From Devosia sp. Root635 (GTDB taxonomy: Bacteria; Pseudomonadota; Alphaproteobacteria; Rhizobiales; Devosiaceae), in the NCBI RefSeq assembly GCF_001427605.1, contig NZ_LMGZ01000014.1, forward strand, positions 1-48,957: a DNA stretch of 48,957 bases, in the 5' to 3' direction. The translations under genes were made by a program, and so were the position numbers. The notes under the pieces were generated by a model, which saw only the letters and a list, made by a program, of their open reading frames with translations, ran no database searches and had not been told where the DNA came from. This document shows positions 6,092 to 14,885 of the stretch, one piece after another. How positions within the stretch are numbered: the stretch's first letter is position 1; the number at the start of each line of letters is the position of its first letter.

Positions 6092-8446
6092 ATGAGTGTT
6101 GTTGCTGACGATGAAGTCGTCGTTGAATTAGAAGTTCGGGAGGAAGATACCAATTTCCTCTCCCCGCTCATAACGGAGACTGGGAGCCTAAACTCAGAGC
6201 ACCGACGGAGACGAAGTGACAGTGACTTCCTCAGCGTCCATCCAGCTGACGTAGCCGCGGAAGAGCTAAAGGGATGGTCGATCCAACGTGCAGGAAAGCG
6301 CGCGACCAGGCTAAAGCGTCGAAAGGCACACGATAGATGGCTCGAAGATCGAGTCTGGTGTTTGTTTCGTTCGATGGGCTACGAGACCCTCAACGGTAGC
6401 GATTTTAAGATTAGCTTTGCCCGACCGGATGGCTCACGAGGGAAGAAGCAAATTGATGTATATGCCGAAGACGGGGAGACTGCTCTCGTTATCGAGTGCA
6501 AGTCTCGGTCGGATCGGGGGCGAAGATCACTCCAGAAGGACATTCAGGAGACTATATCTCTTCAGCAATATTTTCGGGATTCAATCAATAGGCGATTTTC
6601 AGGCAAACCTAGGCCAAAAATCGTTTGGATTTATGTGACCAACAACATCCTTTGGTCGACGCCAGATATTGAGCGCGCGGACGCTCACGACATCAAAGTA
6701 ATTACGGAGAACGAACTTCAGTATTTTGAGACCTTTGTTAAGCATATGGGGCCAGCCGGAAAATACCAGATTCTGGGTGAATTTTTGCGAGGTCAAAAAG
6801 TTGCTGGGTTAGCAGACGTTAAGCTTCCGGCTATTAAAGGACGAATTGGCGGTGAAACTTTCTACAGCTTCGTCACCACGCCTAGAAATTTGCTGAAAAT
6901 AGCATTTATCAATCATCAGGCACTCAATCACCCTGACGGTCGGCCCGCATATCAACGAATGATATCTTCGTCGAGAATAAAGGAAATTGGCTCTTTTATT
7001 GCTGCCGGCGGCTTCTTCCCTACAAACATTTTAGTGAATCTTTCGGATTCTCCGCATTTTGATTTTATATCAAACAAGGAAAATACCGATCCGAACTTGA
7101 AATTCGGTTGGCTGACCTTGCCGTCGAAGTATCGATCCGCTTGGATAATTGACGGTCAGCATCGGCTATATGGTTTCTCGCACCTAGACGACAAGTACCT
7201 AGATCAGAGCTTGTTCGTCCTTGCGTTTGAGAAAATGGCTGTCCAGAAAGAGGCAGACCTCTTCATTACAATAAATCATAAGCAAAAAAGCGTTCCAAAG
7301 GGCCTTCTCGTAAGTCTCTTGGCAGATATACGCATGGGCGATAGTGATCCATCGACCGCATTATCCGCTCTTGGATCGGCGGTGGTCCGAGCCTTGAACA
7401 CTGACAAGACGAGTCCACTCTCTCGCCGGTTCGCTATTCATGGCGTCCCTGCCGAACCTAACCAAAATCTAACCATCTCCGAGGTTGTAAATGGCCTTCG
7501 AAGATCAGGCCTAATCGGACGGCTGTCCGGCAAGTTAGTTGCGCCTGGCCCGCTTTCAGGCGCGACTGACGAAGATACCATCGAGCGCGCTTCAGTGGTG
7601 TTGAACGCATATTTTGAGCAGGTGCGCGCCGCCAACCCTCCTCGCTGGGAGGCGGGTAGAGAAGCATTTGTTGGCGTCAACCCTGGAGTTCGCGCGCACC
7701 TATCGGTCATAGCAGAGGTAGTAACTTACCTAACGCATAAGAAATCTCTCGATTTTGCGCTGATGAGGCCCGAGGAATTTTCTCAGCATATCATCGGTTT
7801 CTGCAAGCCAATTTATGAGTTTATCGGCCACTCGTCCGACGAGGTAATCAAGGACAAATTTTCGCGTAAATTTGGCGAGGGTGGTGTCAAGGAATACGCT
7901 TATCATCTAATGCATATATTGAAGAGTGCACATCCAGAATTTGGTACTGAAGAATTCCTACGATGGGTGGATCAAAGCAATTCTGAGAAAATCGATGAGG
8001 TGAATCAGTTTTTGATGAAGCTCGCGGAACGCCTGACTGACTATGTCATCGACACACTGAAGCGCGTTCACGGAACACATCGCCTGGCAAGCGACGAGCA
8101 GGCGTTTTGGGAAATTGGGGTCGAAAGTGAGCGCATTCGGCGCAACGCTTTCGAAGCCCAACAGAATGACAAAGCGCGAAGAAAGCCGAAGGAAGCGTAC
8201 CTAAATATCGTTGACCTCGCCGAGATTGTGAAGCAAAATAACAATTGGCCGCATTTCGAGTATGTATTTAAGAATGCCTTGCCTGGAGAAAGATCTGGGC
8301 AGAAATACTATCTAGCCTGGATCCAAGACTTCAAAGAACTTAGAAACATAGCTGCACATAAAAACCAGCTGAAGACTTACACCGACGCAGATCTGGAGCT
8401 GGTAGAGTGGCTGCGGACCGAAGTGCATCCTAAGTTGCCATCATGA
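6092..8446 (+). CDS. DGQHR-domain (DndB-like) protein with nuclease-like N-terminus and HEPN-like C-terminus
   Basis: 784 residues from ATG 6092 (a TTG at 6074 is in frame but less likely). Three parts are visible. Residues about 80-190 look like a PD-(D/E)xK nuclease: E85 in WLEDRVW, D122 in QIDVYAED, E135 and K137 in VIECKS. Residues about 235-480 match the DGQHR family related to DndB, with IIDGQHRLYG at 352-361 and NHKQKSVPK following. Near the C-terminus LRNIAAHKNQ has the R-x4-H pattern (R751, H756) of HEPN ribonucleases. DndB-like proteins are linked to phosphorothioation and dpd-type modification; this one has no dnd or dpd genes next to it. It overlaps the methyltransferase by ATGA. 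The gene is AT-richer than its surroundings (18 G/C in the 60 bases at 7021-7080), a sign of transfer. Function is not established. Confidence 0.8.
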   Translation: MSVVADDEVVVELEVREEDTNFLSPLITETGSLNSEHRRRRSDSDFLSVHPADVAAEELKGWSIQRAGKRATRLKRRKAHDRWLEDRVWCLFRSMGYETLNGSDFKISFARPDGSRGKKQIDVYAEDGETALVIECKSRSDRGRRSLQKDIQETISLQQYFRDSINRRFSGKPRPKIVWIYVTNNILWSTPDIERADAHDIKVITENELQYFETFVKHMGPAGKYQILGEFLRGQKVAGLADVKLPAIKGRIGGETFYSFVTTPRNLLKIAFINHQALNHPDGRPAYQRMISSSRIKEIGSFIAAGGFFPTNILVNLSDSPHFDFISNKENTDPNLKFGWLTLPSKYRSAWIIDGQHRLYGFSHLDDKYLDQSLFVLAFEKMAVQKEADLFITINHKQKSVPKGLLVSLLADIRMGDSDPSTALSALGSAVVRALNTDKTSPLSRRFAIHGVPAEPNQNLTISEVVNGLRRSGLIGRLSGKLVAPGPLSGATDEDTIERASVVLNAYFEQVRAANPPRWEAGREAFVGVNPGVRAHLSVIAEVVTYLTHKKSLDFALMRPEEFSQHIIGFCKPIYEFIGHSSDEVIKDKFSRKFGEGGVKEYAYHLMHILKSAHPEFGTEEFLRWVDQSNSEKIDEVNQFLMKLAERLTDYVIDTLKRVHGTHRLASDEQAFWEIGVESERIRRNAFEAQQNDKARRKPKEAYLNIVDLAEIVKQNNNWPHFEYVFKNALPGERSGQKYYLAWIQDFKELRNIAAHKNQLKTYTDADLELVEWLRTEVHPKLPS

Positions 8447-9249
8447 GCGATCGTCCATTGAAGCCGTTCCTTAAGTGGGCTGGAGGGAAGCGCTGGCTTT
8501 TTGAAAGCGCGCAGTTTTCCTTGCCAAAGTTCACGGGAGCGTACTTCGAACCCTTCCTAGGCGGGGCAGCCGTCTTTTTCGAGACCAGGCCAGACCGTGC
8601 GATCCTAAGCGACGCGAACGGGCGCTTAATTGAGCTCTATGTGGCCGTTCGCGACAAACCGCGCGAGTTGGAGTGTCTCATGCGAAAGCACGCGGGCGCC
8701 CATTCGAAGGACTACTATTACGCTGTGCGTGAAGAAAATTTTTCCGACGCACTAGATCGAGCAGCGCAGTTTTTATACCTCAACCGCACCTGCTGGAATG
8801 GCCTCTATAGGGAAAATCTCAGAGGTCAATTCAACGTTCCAATTGGTACCAAGCAGATTGTCGTCTCGTCCGCCGACGATTTTCCGGCATGGTCCGAGGC
8901 ACTCGGGAGTGCAACGTTAGTACATAGCGACTTCGAGAAAACAATCGACGCCGCAACCGACGGTGATTTTATTTTTGCTGATCCGCCCTATACGGTCAGG
9001 CACAACATGAATGGCTTCGTAAAGTATAACCAGAACATATTTGCCTGGAAGGACCAGGTGAGGTTGCGTGACGCACTGAAGCGGGCCGCCGAAAGGGGGG
9101 CGTCGTTCGCCATCACCAACGCTGACCACGAGAGCATTCGGGAGCTCTACAAGGATTTTGGCCACCACAGCCAACTTGGTCGACACAGCGTCATTGCCGC
9201 GAGTTCAGTCCATCGGGCGCCTTCTACAGAGCTGCTGATTACAGGTTAA
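8443..9249 (+). CDS. Dam-type DNA adenine N6-methyltransferase (D12 class)
   Basis: 268 residues, close to E. coli Dam length. The S-adenosylmethionine motif is FLKWAGGKRW (residues 9-18) with FEPFLGGAAVFF at about 36-47. The catalytic motif IV is DPPY at 180-183. LYLNRTCWNGLYREN is the usual Dam-family central motif. It should methylate adenine in a short, perhaps GATC-like target, but the target cannot be read from sequence. Its ATG overlaps the stop of the DGQHR protein gene, so they are translated together. It likely marks self DNA for the nuclease-like partner, which is inference. It ends 19 bases before the end of convergent lepA and shares the AT-rich composition of its partner. Confidence 0.92.
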   Translation: MSDRPLKPFLKWAGGKRWLFESAQFSLPKFTGAYFEPFLGGAAVFFETRPDRAILSDANGRLIELYVAVRDKPRELECLMRKHAGAHSKDYYYAVREENFSDALDRAAQFLYLNRTCWNGLYRENLRGQFNVPIGTKQIVVSSADDFPAWSEALGSATLVHSDFEKTIDAATDGDFIFADPPYTVRHNMNGFVKYNQNIFAWKDQVRLRDALKRAAERGASFAITNADHESIRELYKDFGHHSQLGRHSVIAASSVHRAPSTELLITG

Positions 9250-9268
9250 GCGTCATGGCCTTAGACGG

Positions 9269-11074
9269 CTAGTCATCCCCCATCTTCAGCGCCTTGATGA
9301 ACGCCTCCTGCGGAATCTCCACAGACCCGAACTGCCGCATACGCTTCTTACCGGCTTTTTGTTTCTCCAGCAGCTTGCGTTTGCGCGTCGCGTCGCCGCC
9401 GTAGCATTTCGCCGTCACATCCTTGCGCATCGCCCTGACGGTTTCGCGGGCGATGATCTTGCCGCCGATGGCGGCCTGGATGGGGATGACGAAGAGGTGG
9501 GGCGGGATCAGGTCCTTGAGCTTTTCGCACATGATGCGGCCGCGCGACTCGGCGACGGTGCGGTGGACCAGCATGGAGAGGGCGTCGACGGGTTCGGCAT
9601 TGACCAGGATCGAGAGCTTGACCAGGTCGCCGGGGCGGTGATCGGCCAATGTATAGTCGAAGCTGGCATAGCCCTTGGAGATGGATTTGAGGCGGTCGTA
9701 GAAATCGAACACCACTTCGTTGAGCGGCAGGTCGTATTCCACCAAAGCCCGGCTGCCGACATAGCTCAGGTTGCGCTGGATGCCGCGGCGATCCTGGCAG
9801 AGCTTGAGGATGGAGCCGAGATAGTCGTCGGGGGTGAGGATGGTCGCCTTGATCCAGGGCTCGCGGATTTCCTCGATCTTCATCACATCGGGCAGATCGG
9901 CCGGATTGTGCAGGTGGATGGTCTCGCCATTGGTCAGCACGACCTCGTAGACCACCGAAGGCGCGGTGGCGATGAGATCGAGATCGAATTCGCGGGAGAG
10001 GCGCTCCTGGATGATTTCGAGATGCAGGAGGCCGAGGAACCCGCAGCGGAAGCCGAAGCCGAGGGCGGCGCTGGTTTCCATTTCGAAGGAGAAGCTGGCG
10101 TCGTTGAGGCGCAGCTTGCCCATGGCGGCGCGCAGCTCGTCGAAATCGCTGGCATCGACGGGGAAGAGGCCGCAGAACACCACTGGTTGTGCCGGCCTGA
10201 AGTCCGGCAGGGGCGTGCTGGTCGGCTTGCGATCATCGGTGATGGTGTCGCCGACATTGGTTTCGGCGACTTCCTTGATCGAGGCGGTGAAGACGCCGAG
10301 CTCGCCGGGGGTGAGCTCCTTGACTTCGACCAGCTTGGGCGTGTTGACGGCGACGCGATCGAGCTCATAGACGGCGCCCGAGGCCATCATGCGGATCTTC
10401 TGGCCCTTCTTCATCACGCCATCGATGATGCGGACGAGGACGACGACGCCGAGATAGGTATCGTACCAGCTATCGACCAGCAGCGCCTTGAGGGGGGCGT
10501 CGATATCGCCCTTGGGGGCGGGCAGGCGGTGGACGATGGCTTCGAGCACACCTTCGATATTGAGGCCGGTCTTGGCGGAAATCTCCACCGCCTCGGAGGC
10601 GTCGATGCCGATGACGTCCTCGATCTGGCTCTTGACGCGATCGACATCGGCGGCCGGCAGATCGACCTTGTTGAGGACGGGGACGATTTCGTGATTGGCA
10701 TCGAGCGCGTGGTAGACATTGGCCAGCGTCTGCGCCTCGACGCCCTGGGAGGCGTCGACCACCAGCAATGAGCCTTCCACCGCGGCCATGCTGCGGGAGA
10801 CTTCGTAGGCGAAGTCGACATGACCGGGCGTGTCGATGAGGTTGAGGATATAGGTCTCGCCGTCATTGGCCTTGTAGCTGAGGCGGACGGTCTGGGCCTT
10901 GATGGTGATGCCGCGCTCGCGCTCGATATCCATGGAATCGAGCACCTGCTCCTTCATCTCACGGAGTTCGAGCCCGCCGGTCATCTGGATGAGGCGGTCG
11001 GCCAGGGTGGATTTGCCATGGTCGATATGGGCGACGATGGAGAAATTGCGGATGCGGGAAAGCGGCGTTGTCAT
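9269..11074 (-). CDS. lepA: Elongation factor 4 (LepA) GTPase
   Basis: 601 residues, standard for LepA. The GTPase motifs are complete: AHIDHGKST (G1), RGITIKAQ (G2), DTPGH (G3), NKVD (G4) and SAKTG (G5). The LepA-specific C-terminal domain is present (ending in [19 protein letters not shown]). It is a ribosome-associated GTPase thought to back-translocate or help assemble ribosomes under stress. It stands alone and is convergent with the methyltransferase gene 19 bases away, which places the island next to a core gene. Confidence 0.98.
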   Translation of the reverse strand: MTTPLSRIRNFSIVAHIDHGKSTLADRLIQMTGGLELREMKEQVLDSMDIERERGITIKAQTVRLSYKANDGETYILNLIDTPGHVDFAYEVSRSMAAVEGSLLVVDASQGVEAQTLANVYHALDANHEIVPVLNKVDLPAADVDRVKSQIEDVIGIDASEAVEISAKTGLNIEGVLEAIVHRLPAPKGDIDAPLKALLVDSWYDTYLGVVVLVRIIDGVMKKGQKIRMMASGAVYELDRVAVNTPKLVEVKELTPGELGVFTASIKEVAETNVGDTITDDRKPTSTPLPDFRPAQPVVFCGLFPVDASDFDELRAAMGKLRLNDASFSFEMETSAALGFGFRCGFLGLLHLEIIQERLSREFDLDLIATAPSVVYEVVLTNGETIHLHNPADLPDVMKIEEIREPWIKATILTPDDYLGSILKLCQDRRGIQRNLSYVGSRALVEYDLPLNEVVFDFYDRLKSISKGYASFDYTLADHRPGDLVKLSILVNAEPVDALSMLVHRTVAESRGRIMCEKLKDLIPPHLFVIPIQAAIGGKIIARETVRAMRKDVTAKCYGGDATRKRKLLEKQKAGKKRMRQFGSVEIPQEAFIKALKMGDD

Positions 11075-11176
11075 AAGCGCGCTGATAGCAGATGCGCTTG
11101 GGGCGAGAAAGATGGTTTAGCGCAGGTTAACGGCGGCGGCGCGCACCCTTTTGCATGGCTCATGCGTTGCGAAGGC

Positions 11177-12028
11177 ATGCGCAAACTCATCCCGCTGTTG
11201 ATCGCCCTCCCGCTGCTGGCCGCCAGCCCTGCCCTGAGCCAGGATTTGCTGGGACCAATCGAAGATTTCGTCGAGACCCTGACCGACCCGCCGGACCAGC
11301 GGCAACCGGCGCCGCGGCCCGAGGCCGAGACGCCGCCCCCGGTGCCTAGGCCGCGGCCGCCCAGCCTGCCCGATGGCCCGGTGGTGGAGCGACCGGCGCC
11401 GCCTGTCACGGCCCCGGCGGCGGAGGAGGAACCCGCGGCGGAGCCGGAGGTGGAGCCTGAGCCGGAGCGTATCTACCAGGTGGCCTGTCCGGCCGTGATC
11501 ATGGGGCTGGTGGAGGCCGAGATGGCGCCGCCGCTGCGTGAGGGGATTTGCGGGGAACAATCGCCGCTGGTGGTGACGGGGGTGATGAGTCGGGGGCGGA
11601 TGGTGCCGCTATCGAGCCCGATGACGACCAATTGCCAGATGGCCGGCGCCCTGCCCGGCTGGGTGGAGACGGTGGATGGCTATGCCGAAACCGTGCTGGG
11701 GAGCGCACTGGCACAGATCGATGCCGGCACCAGCTATATGTGCCGCAACCGCAACAATGCCGAGGCGGGATTCACGTCAGAACATGGCTTTGCCAATGCG
11801 GTGGACGTGACCGGCTTTACGCTGGAGGACGGGCGGACCATCGCGGTGAAGGCCGACTGGCCGCCGGCGGCAGCGCCGGAGGGGCGATTGCTGCGGCTGG
11901 CGCATGATGCGGCGTGTTCGGGATTCAGCACCGTGCTGGGGCCTGAGGCCAATGCGGAGCATGAGGACCACCTGCATCTGGACCTGGGATGCCATGGAGC
12001 AAGGTGTATGGCGCGGATTTGCGAGTGA
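11177..12028 (+). CDS. Extensin-like family protein (exported)
   Basis: 283 residues. A signal peptide (MRKLIPLLIALPLLAASPAL) is followed by a long Pro/Glu-rich linker up to about residue 100, then the extensin-like C-terminal domain (PF06904). That domain has the LAS/M15-like metal residues in SEHGFANAVDVTG and EHEDHLHLDLG, and several cysteines likely to form disulfides. Proteins of this type are seen as periplasmic peptidoglycan-processing enzymes, by fold, though evidence is thin. An earlier in-frame ATG at 11162 is possible. It is divergent from lepA. Confidence 0.88.
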   Translation: MRKLIPLLIALPLLAASPALSQDLLGPIEDFVETLTDPPDQRQPAPRPEAETPPPVPRPRPPSLPDGPVVERPAPPVTAPAAEEEPAAEPEVEPEPERIYQVACPAVIMGLVEAEMAPPLREGICGEQSPLVVTGVMSRGRMVPLSSPMTTNCQMAGALPGWVETVDGYAETVLGSALAQIDAGTSYMCRNRNNAEAGFTSEHGFANAVDVTGFTLEDGRTIAVKADWPPAAAPEGRLLRLAHDAACSGFSTVLGPEANAEHEDHLHLDLGCHGARCMARICE

Positions 12029-12078
12029 GGGCGGACCCAACCTTCGATCGTCAGAGCCCGGCAATCCACGGCTCTGCG

Positions 12079-12112
12079 TATGCCAGGACAAGCCGGGTGA
12101 TGACGATGGGGG
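12079..12112. repeat. REP-like element, copy C1 (degenerate)
   Basis: TGCCAGGACAAGCCGGGTGA followed by TGACGATGGG matches copies at 20188 and 23713 with a few changes that weaken the stem. It lies just after the extensin-like gene. Confidence 0.5.
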
Positions 12113-12139
12113 CGTGATGGCATGCCGCAATGTTTCAGT

Positions 12140-12252
12140 CGTCTCCCTCCCCCTTGCGGGGAGGGATCAAGGGTGGGGGATGGTTAGCCCGGATATCCGG
12201 GCTAAACGACACCCCCTCCCAACCTCCCCCGTCAAGGGGGAGGAGCCGCGCA
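12140..12252. repeat. Composite GC-rich intergenic repeat, copy A2
   Basis: Starts GTCTCCCTCCCCCTTGCGGG and ends in CCCCCGTCAAGGGGGAGG. The centre (12184-12205) is a perfect 22-bp palindrome of the form TTAGCCCGGAT and its complement. Outer stems are CCCTCCCC/GGGGAGGG and CCTCCCCC/GGGGGAGG. It lies between convergent genes. Confidence 0.7.
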
Positions 12253-12312
12253 GTGGGCGTGGCGAGGTTGCGATAGCACTGGCGCCACTCCCAGTCGAAT
12301 TGCCTCAGAAAC

Positions 12313-12765
12313 TTACTGCGCCGGGGTCTGGGTGGTGACGGTGCCAGCTGGCGGGGCGGCAGGGGCCGCTGGAGCGGGGGCGGTGTAGATGGCGGTTACG
12401 GCGTCGACGCCGCGACGGTCGGCGCTGCCATCGGCGCAGTCGGGCGTGGTTTTTTCGACATCGGCCTTGACCTGGTCATAGGCGGTGGCGGCCATGGCGG
12501 GATCCATGCCCAAAGCGGTTTCGAGGCGCTTGCGGTCGGCGTCCATGCCGGCGGTGACATCGGGTTCGATGGTGACCGCGCAAATCTCGATGACCGCCAG
12601 CGTGGCGTAGAAGCCGGTCAGCATATTGGCCTGCTTGGGCGTGGTATTGAGGCTGGCGGCGGGATCAATGACGATTTCGGGCGCCGCGGCGGGGGCAGCT
12701 TCCTGCGCGGCGGCAGTGCCGAGCGTCAGGGCGAGGGCAGCGAACACGGCGAGCGGACGGATCAT
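12313..12765 (-). CDS. Hypothetical exported protein
   Basis: 150 residues with a clear signal peptide (MIRPLAVFAALALTLGTAAAQ) and a mature helical region containing two cysteines (VIEICAVTIEP and TTPDCADG) that may pair. The C-terminus is Ala/Pro/Thr-rich and looks disordered. AAGGAG precedes the start. I do not recognise the family. It is convergent with the extensin-like gene across repeat A2. Composition and start context support a real periplasmic protein of unknown role. Confidence 0.7.
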   Translation of the reverse strand: MIRPLAVFAALALTLGTAAAQEAAPAAAPEIVIDPAASLNTTPKQANMLTGFYATLAVIEICAVTIEPDVTAGMDADRKRLETALGMDPAMAATAYDQVKADVEKTTPDCADGSADRRGVDAVTAIYTAPAPAAPAAPPAGTVTTQTPAQ

Positions 12766-12822
12766 CGGGGGCTCCTTGAAGGGCGGGTCTGATTACCCCC
12801 CTTCAAAGGCGCGATTATGGCT

Positions 12823-12969
12823 TCAGCACGGCACCCGGTCGCGAGACGGATGATGCACGGGCAGATCGGCCCAGTCGCGCAGGCTCATGCTTTCAGGGTC
12901 GAGCGGCAGGCGGGGTGCGGAAAACAGGCCGGCGAAGAGGCGAGTAAGCCTGGGCAGGAGACTGGACAT
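12823..12969 (-). CDS. Short ORF, 48 residues, with strong ribosome-binding site
   Basis: Reads MSSLLPRLTRLFAGLFSAPR, then LPLDPESMSLRDWADLPVHH and a short tail, ending at a TGA. AAAGGAGG lies 7 bases before the ATG at 12969, an almost ideal site. The first 20 residues are amphipathic; the SLRDWADLPxHHP motif looks conserved rather than random. It is divergent from the LysR gene at 13075, with about 100 bases between them, so the LysR protein may control it. Role unknown; a DUF1127-like small protein is one possible relative, but the match is loose. Confidence 0.6.
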   Translation of the reverse strand: MSSLLPRLTRLFAGLFSAPRLPLDPESMSLRDWADLPVHHPSRDRVPC

Positions 12970-13074
12970 TTTGTGACCTCCTTTCGGTCGCGACAGATGG
13001 TGATGGGCTGTTCATGCGCTTCCGGCGCCGGGCCCGCAATGGACAAGGTCGCCGCTGCATTGTAGAAAAACTAT

Positions 13075-13986
13075 ATGGCCAGCCCCTTCCCCATTCCGCT
13101 CAATGCGCTGCGCGCCATTGAAATCGTGGCCCGACGCGGGGCCCTGGCCCCGGCGGCCGAGGAACTGGGCGTGACCATCGGCGCGGTGAGCCAGCATCTG
13201 CGGCGGGCCGAGGACAGGCTGGGCATGGACCTGTTCGAGCGCACGCCGGCGGGATTGCGACCGACCCCGGCGCTGAAAGCGGCGCTGCCGCAACTGACAG
13301 CGGGCTTTGCTGCCCTGCAGGACGGCCTTGCCGGGCTCAAGGGCAGCGACGAGGGGGTGCTGAACCTGACGGTGGGCAGCGTCTTTGCCTCGCGCTGGCT
13401 GATCTGGCGCATCAACAAATTCACCGCGCTCAACCGCAATATCGAAGTGCGGCTCAACGTGACGGCGACCATGCTCGATCTCAGCCGGCCCGACCTGGAC
13501 TGCGGCATCCGCTATGGACATGGGCAATGGCCGGGGGTGAATGCCGAACTGGTGGGGGGCACGGCATATCAGCCGGTCTGCGCCCCTGTCGTGGCGAAGC
13601 GATTGAAGCGCCCGGCGGACCTGGGCGACGTGCCGGTGATCCAGGACGAAACCACGATGCTGAGCTGGGATGCCTGGCGGGCGGAAGTGGGGCTGGACGC
13701 GGGCATCAGGCTGAGCGGGCCGGTCTATTCGGATGCCTCGCTGGCCTTCGACGCGGCGATTTCCGAACAGGGCGTGCTGATGGCGGCCGACATGATGAGC
13801 GCCGACGCGGTCAGCGACGGGCGGCTGGTGCGGGTGTTCGAGCATGCAGTGGACGGGCCGCAGGGCTATTGGCTGGTGACGGCCAAGGGGCGGCGCGAGA
13901 GCCACAAGCTGCGGGCATTTCGCGAATGGCTGAAACGGGAAGTGCCGGCCAGCGTGCGCGGCTATGTGTATCAGAGCCGGGGGTGA
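13075..13986 (+). CDS. LysR-family transcriptional regulator (GcvA-like)
   Basis: 303 residues. The N-terminal winged helix (about residues 8-66) has the FxxVARRGALAPAAEELGVT type of start and GAVSQHLRRAEDRLGMDLFER as recognition region. The LysR substrate-binding domain follows (about 92-295). The PIPLNALRAIEIVARRG opening and the VSxHLRRAE pattern are of the GcvA subgroup, which controls metabolic genes in response to small molecules. It is divergent from a 48-residue ORF and 6 bases before a DUF1697 gene on the same strand. Target and ligand are unknown. Confidence 0.92.
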   Translation: MASPFPIPLNALRAIEIVARRGALAPAAEELGVTIGAVSQHLRRAEDRLGMDLFERTPAGLRPTPALKAALPQLTAGFAALQDGLAGLKGSDEGVLNLTVGSVFASRWLIWRINKFTALNRNIEVRLNVTATMLDLSRPDLDCGIRYGHGQWPGVNAELVGGTAYQPVCAPVVAKRLKRPADLGDVPVIQDETTMLSWDAWRAEVGLDAGIRLSGPVYSDASLAFDAAISEQGVLMAADMMSADAVSDGRLVRVFEHAVDGPQGYWLVTAKGRRESHKLRAFREWLKREVPASVRGYVYQSRG

Positions 13987-13992
13987 GGCGCG

Positions 13993-14556
13993 ATGGCGGC
14001 GATGCAGAGCTATCTGGTGCTGTTGCGCGGCATCAATGTCGGGGGCAGGAACAAGATTGCCATGGGCAAGCTGAAGGCATTGCTCGAGGAACTGGGCTTT
14101 GCCGGCGTGGCCCCCTATCTGCAAAGCGGCAACGTGATCGTGCAGTCGGACCTGGCGGCGGCCAGCATTGCGCCGCGGATCGAGCAGGCCATCACGGCCG
14201 CATTCAAGCTGGACAGCGACCTGATCAAGGTGCTGGTGCTGAGCCGCGCGCAGCTTCGGGCGGTGTTCGCGGAGCGGCCGAAGGGTTTTGGCGACGCGCC
14301 GGACACCTATCACAGCGACGCCATTTTCCTGATGGGAATGGGAATCGAGGAGGCCATGACGGCGTTTTCGCCCAAGGCGGGCGTCGATACGATCTGGCCG
14401 GGGAATGGCGTCATCTATTCGCAACGGCTCAGCGCTTTGCGGACCAAGACGCGGCTGAACCGGATGATGGTGAGCCCGCTTTACCTGTCGATGACGATCC
14501 GGAGCTGGGGGACAGTGGGCAAACTGCTGGAGATGATGGGGGATGGGGCGGCGTAG
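13993..14556 (+). CDS. DUF1697 protein
   Basis: 187 residues with the full family pattern: YLVLLRGINVGGRNKIAMGK at the start, SGNVIVQSD, and KTRLNRMMVSPLYLSMTIRS near the end. DUF1697 proteins are common in soil bacteria and have no settled function. It starts 6 bases after the LysR gene ends, so the two are probably one transcript. It is followed by repeat A3. Confidence 0.9.
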   Translation: MAAMQSYLVLLRGINVGGRNKIAMGKLKALLEELGFAGVAPYLQSGNVIVQSDLAAASIAPRIEQAITAAFKLDSDLIKVLVLSRAQLRAVFAERPKGFGDAPDTYHSDAIFLMGMGIEEAMTAFSPKAGVDTIWPGNGVIYSQRLSALRTKTRLNRMMVSPLYLSMTIRSWGTVGKLLEMMGDGAA

Positions 14557-14630
14557 TGGCGCGGCCGCCCGGTCACCCTTCTCCCCTCGTGGGACAGGGC
14601 TATCGCTTATGGGGTTGCTCGCAATTGTCT

Positions 14631-14752
14631 CAGTCGTCTCCCTCCCCCTTGCGGGGAGGGATCAAGGGTGGGGGGATGTTTAGCCCCGATATCCGGGCTC
14701 CCAACACCCAATCCCAACCGCCCCCGTCAAGGGGGAGGAGCCGCACGGTGGG
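14631..14752. repeat. Composite GC-rich intergenic repeat, copy A3
   Basis: Same layout as A2: CAGTCGTCTCCCTCCCCCTT start, GGGGAGGGATCAAGGGTGGG, a GCCCCGATATCCGGGC-type centre and a CCCCCGTCAAGGGGGAGG end. It fills most of the gap of 326 bases between the DUF1697 gene and arsR; the remainder holds only the ars promoter. Confidence 0.7.
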
Positions 14753-14847
14753 TGAGGCGAGATCACACCCATGTCCATATGCGATTGCCCTGCCCGTCAA
14801 GGGTCTCGACCCGGGCCATACAAGGACTAACACGCTATCGGTGGCCG

Positions 14848-14885
14848 TTGACTGCCCCTGATAATTCGATATATCTCGATATATG
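14848..14885 (+). promoter_or_regulatory. Promoter and ArsR-type operator of the ars operon, overlapping the start codon
   Basis: TTGACT (14848-14853), a 17- to 18-base spacer and an AT-rich -10 around 14871-14877 predict a start of transcription at about the ATG (14883), so the mRNA may be leaderless; no ribosome-binding site is visible. The block TCGATATATCTCGATATATG (14865-14884) is a repeated TCGATATA that suits an ArsR-family dimer and covers both the -10 and the start codon. Confidence 0.6.

Noticed and set aside
9359..10771. Long open frame (470 codons) on the plus strand opposite lepA
   Set aside because: It is antisense to a clear lepA; the translation is rich in D, G, E and H without domains, as expected for a shadow frame in GC-rich DNA.
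13012..14424. 470-codon minus-strand frame opposite the LysR and DUF1697 genes
   Set aside because: Shadow of well-supported genes; no start context.
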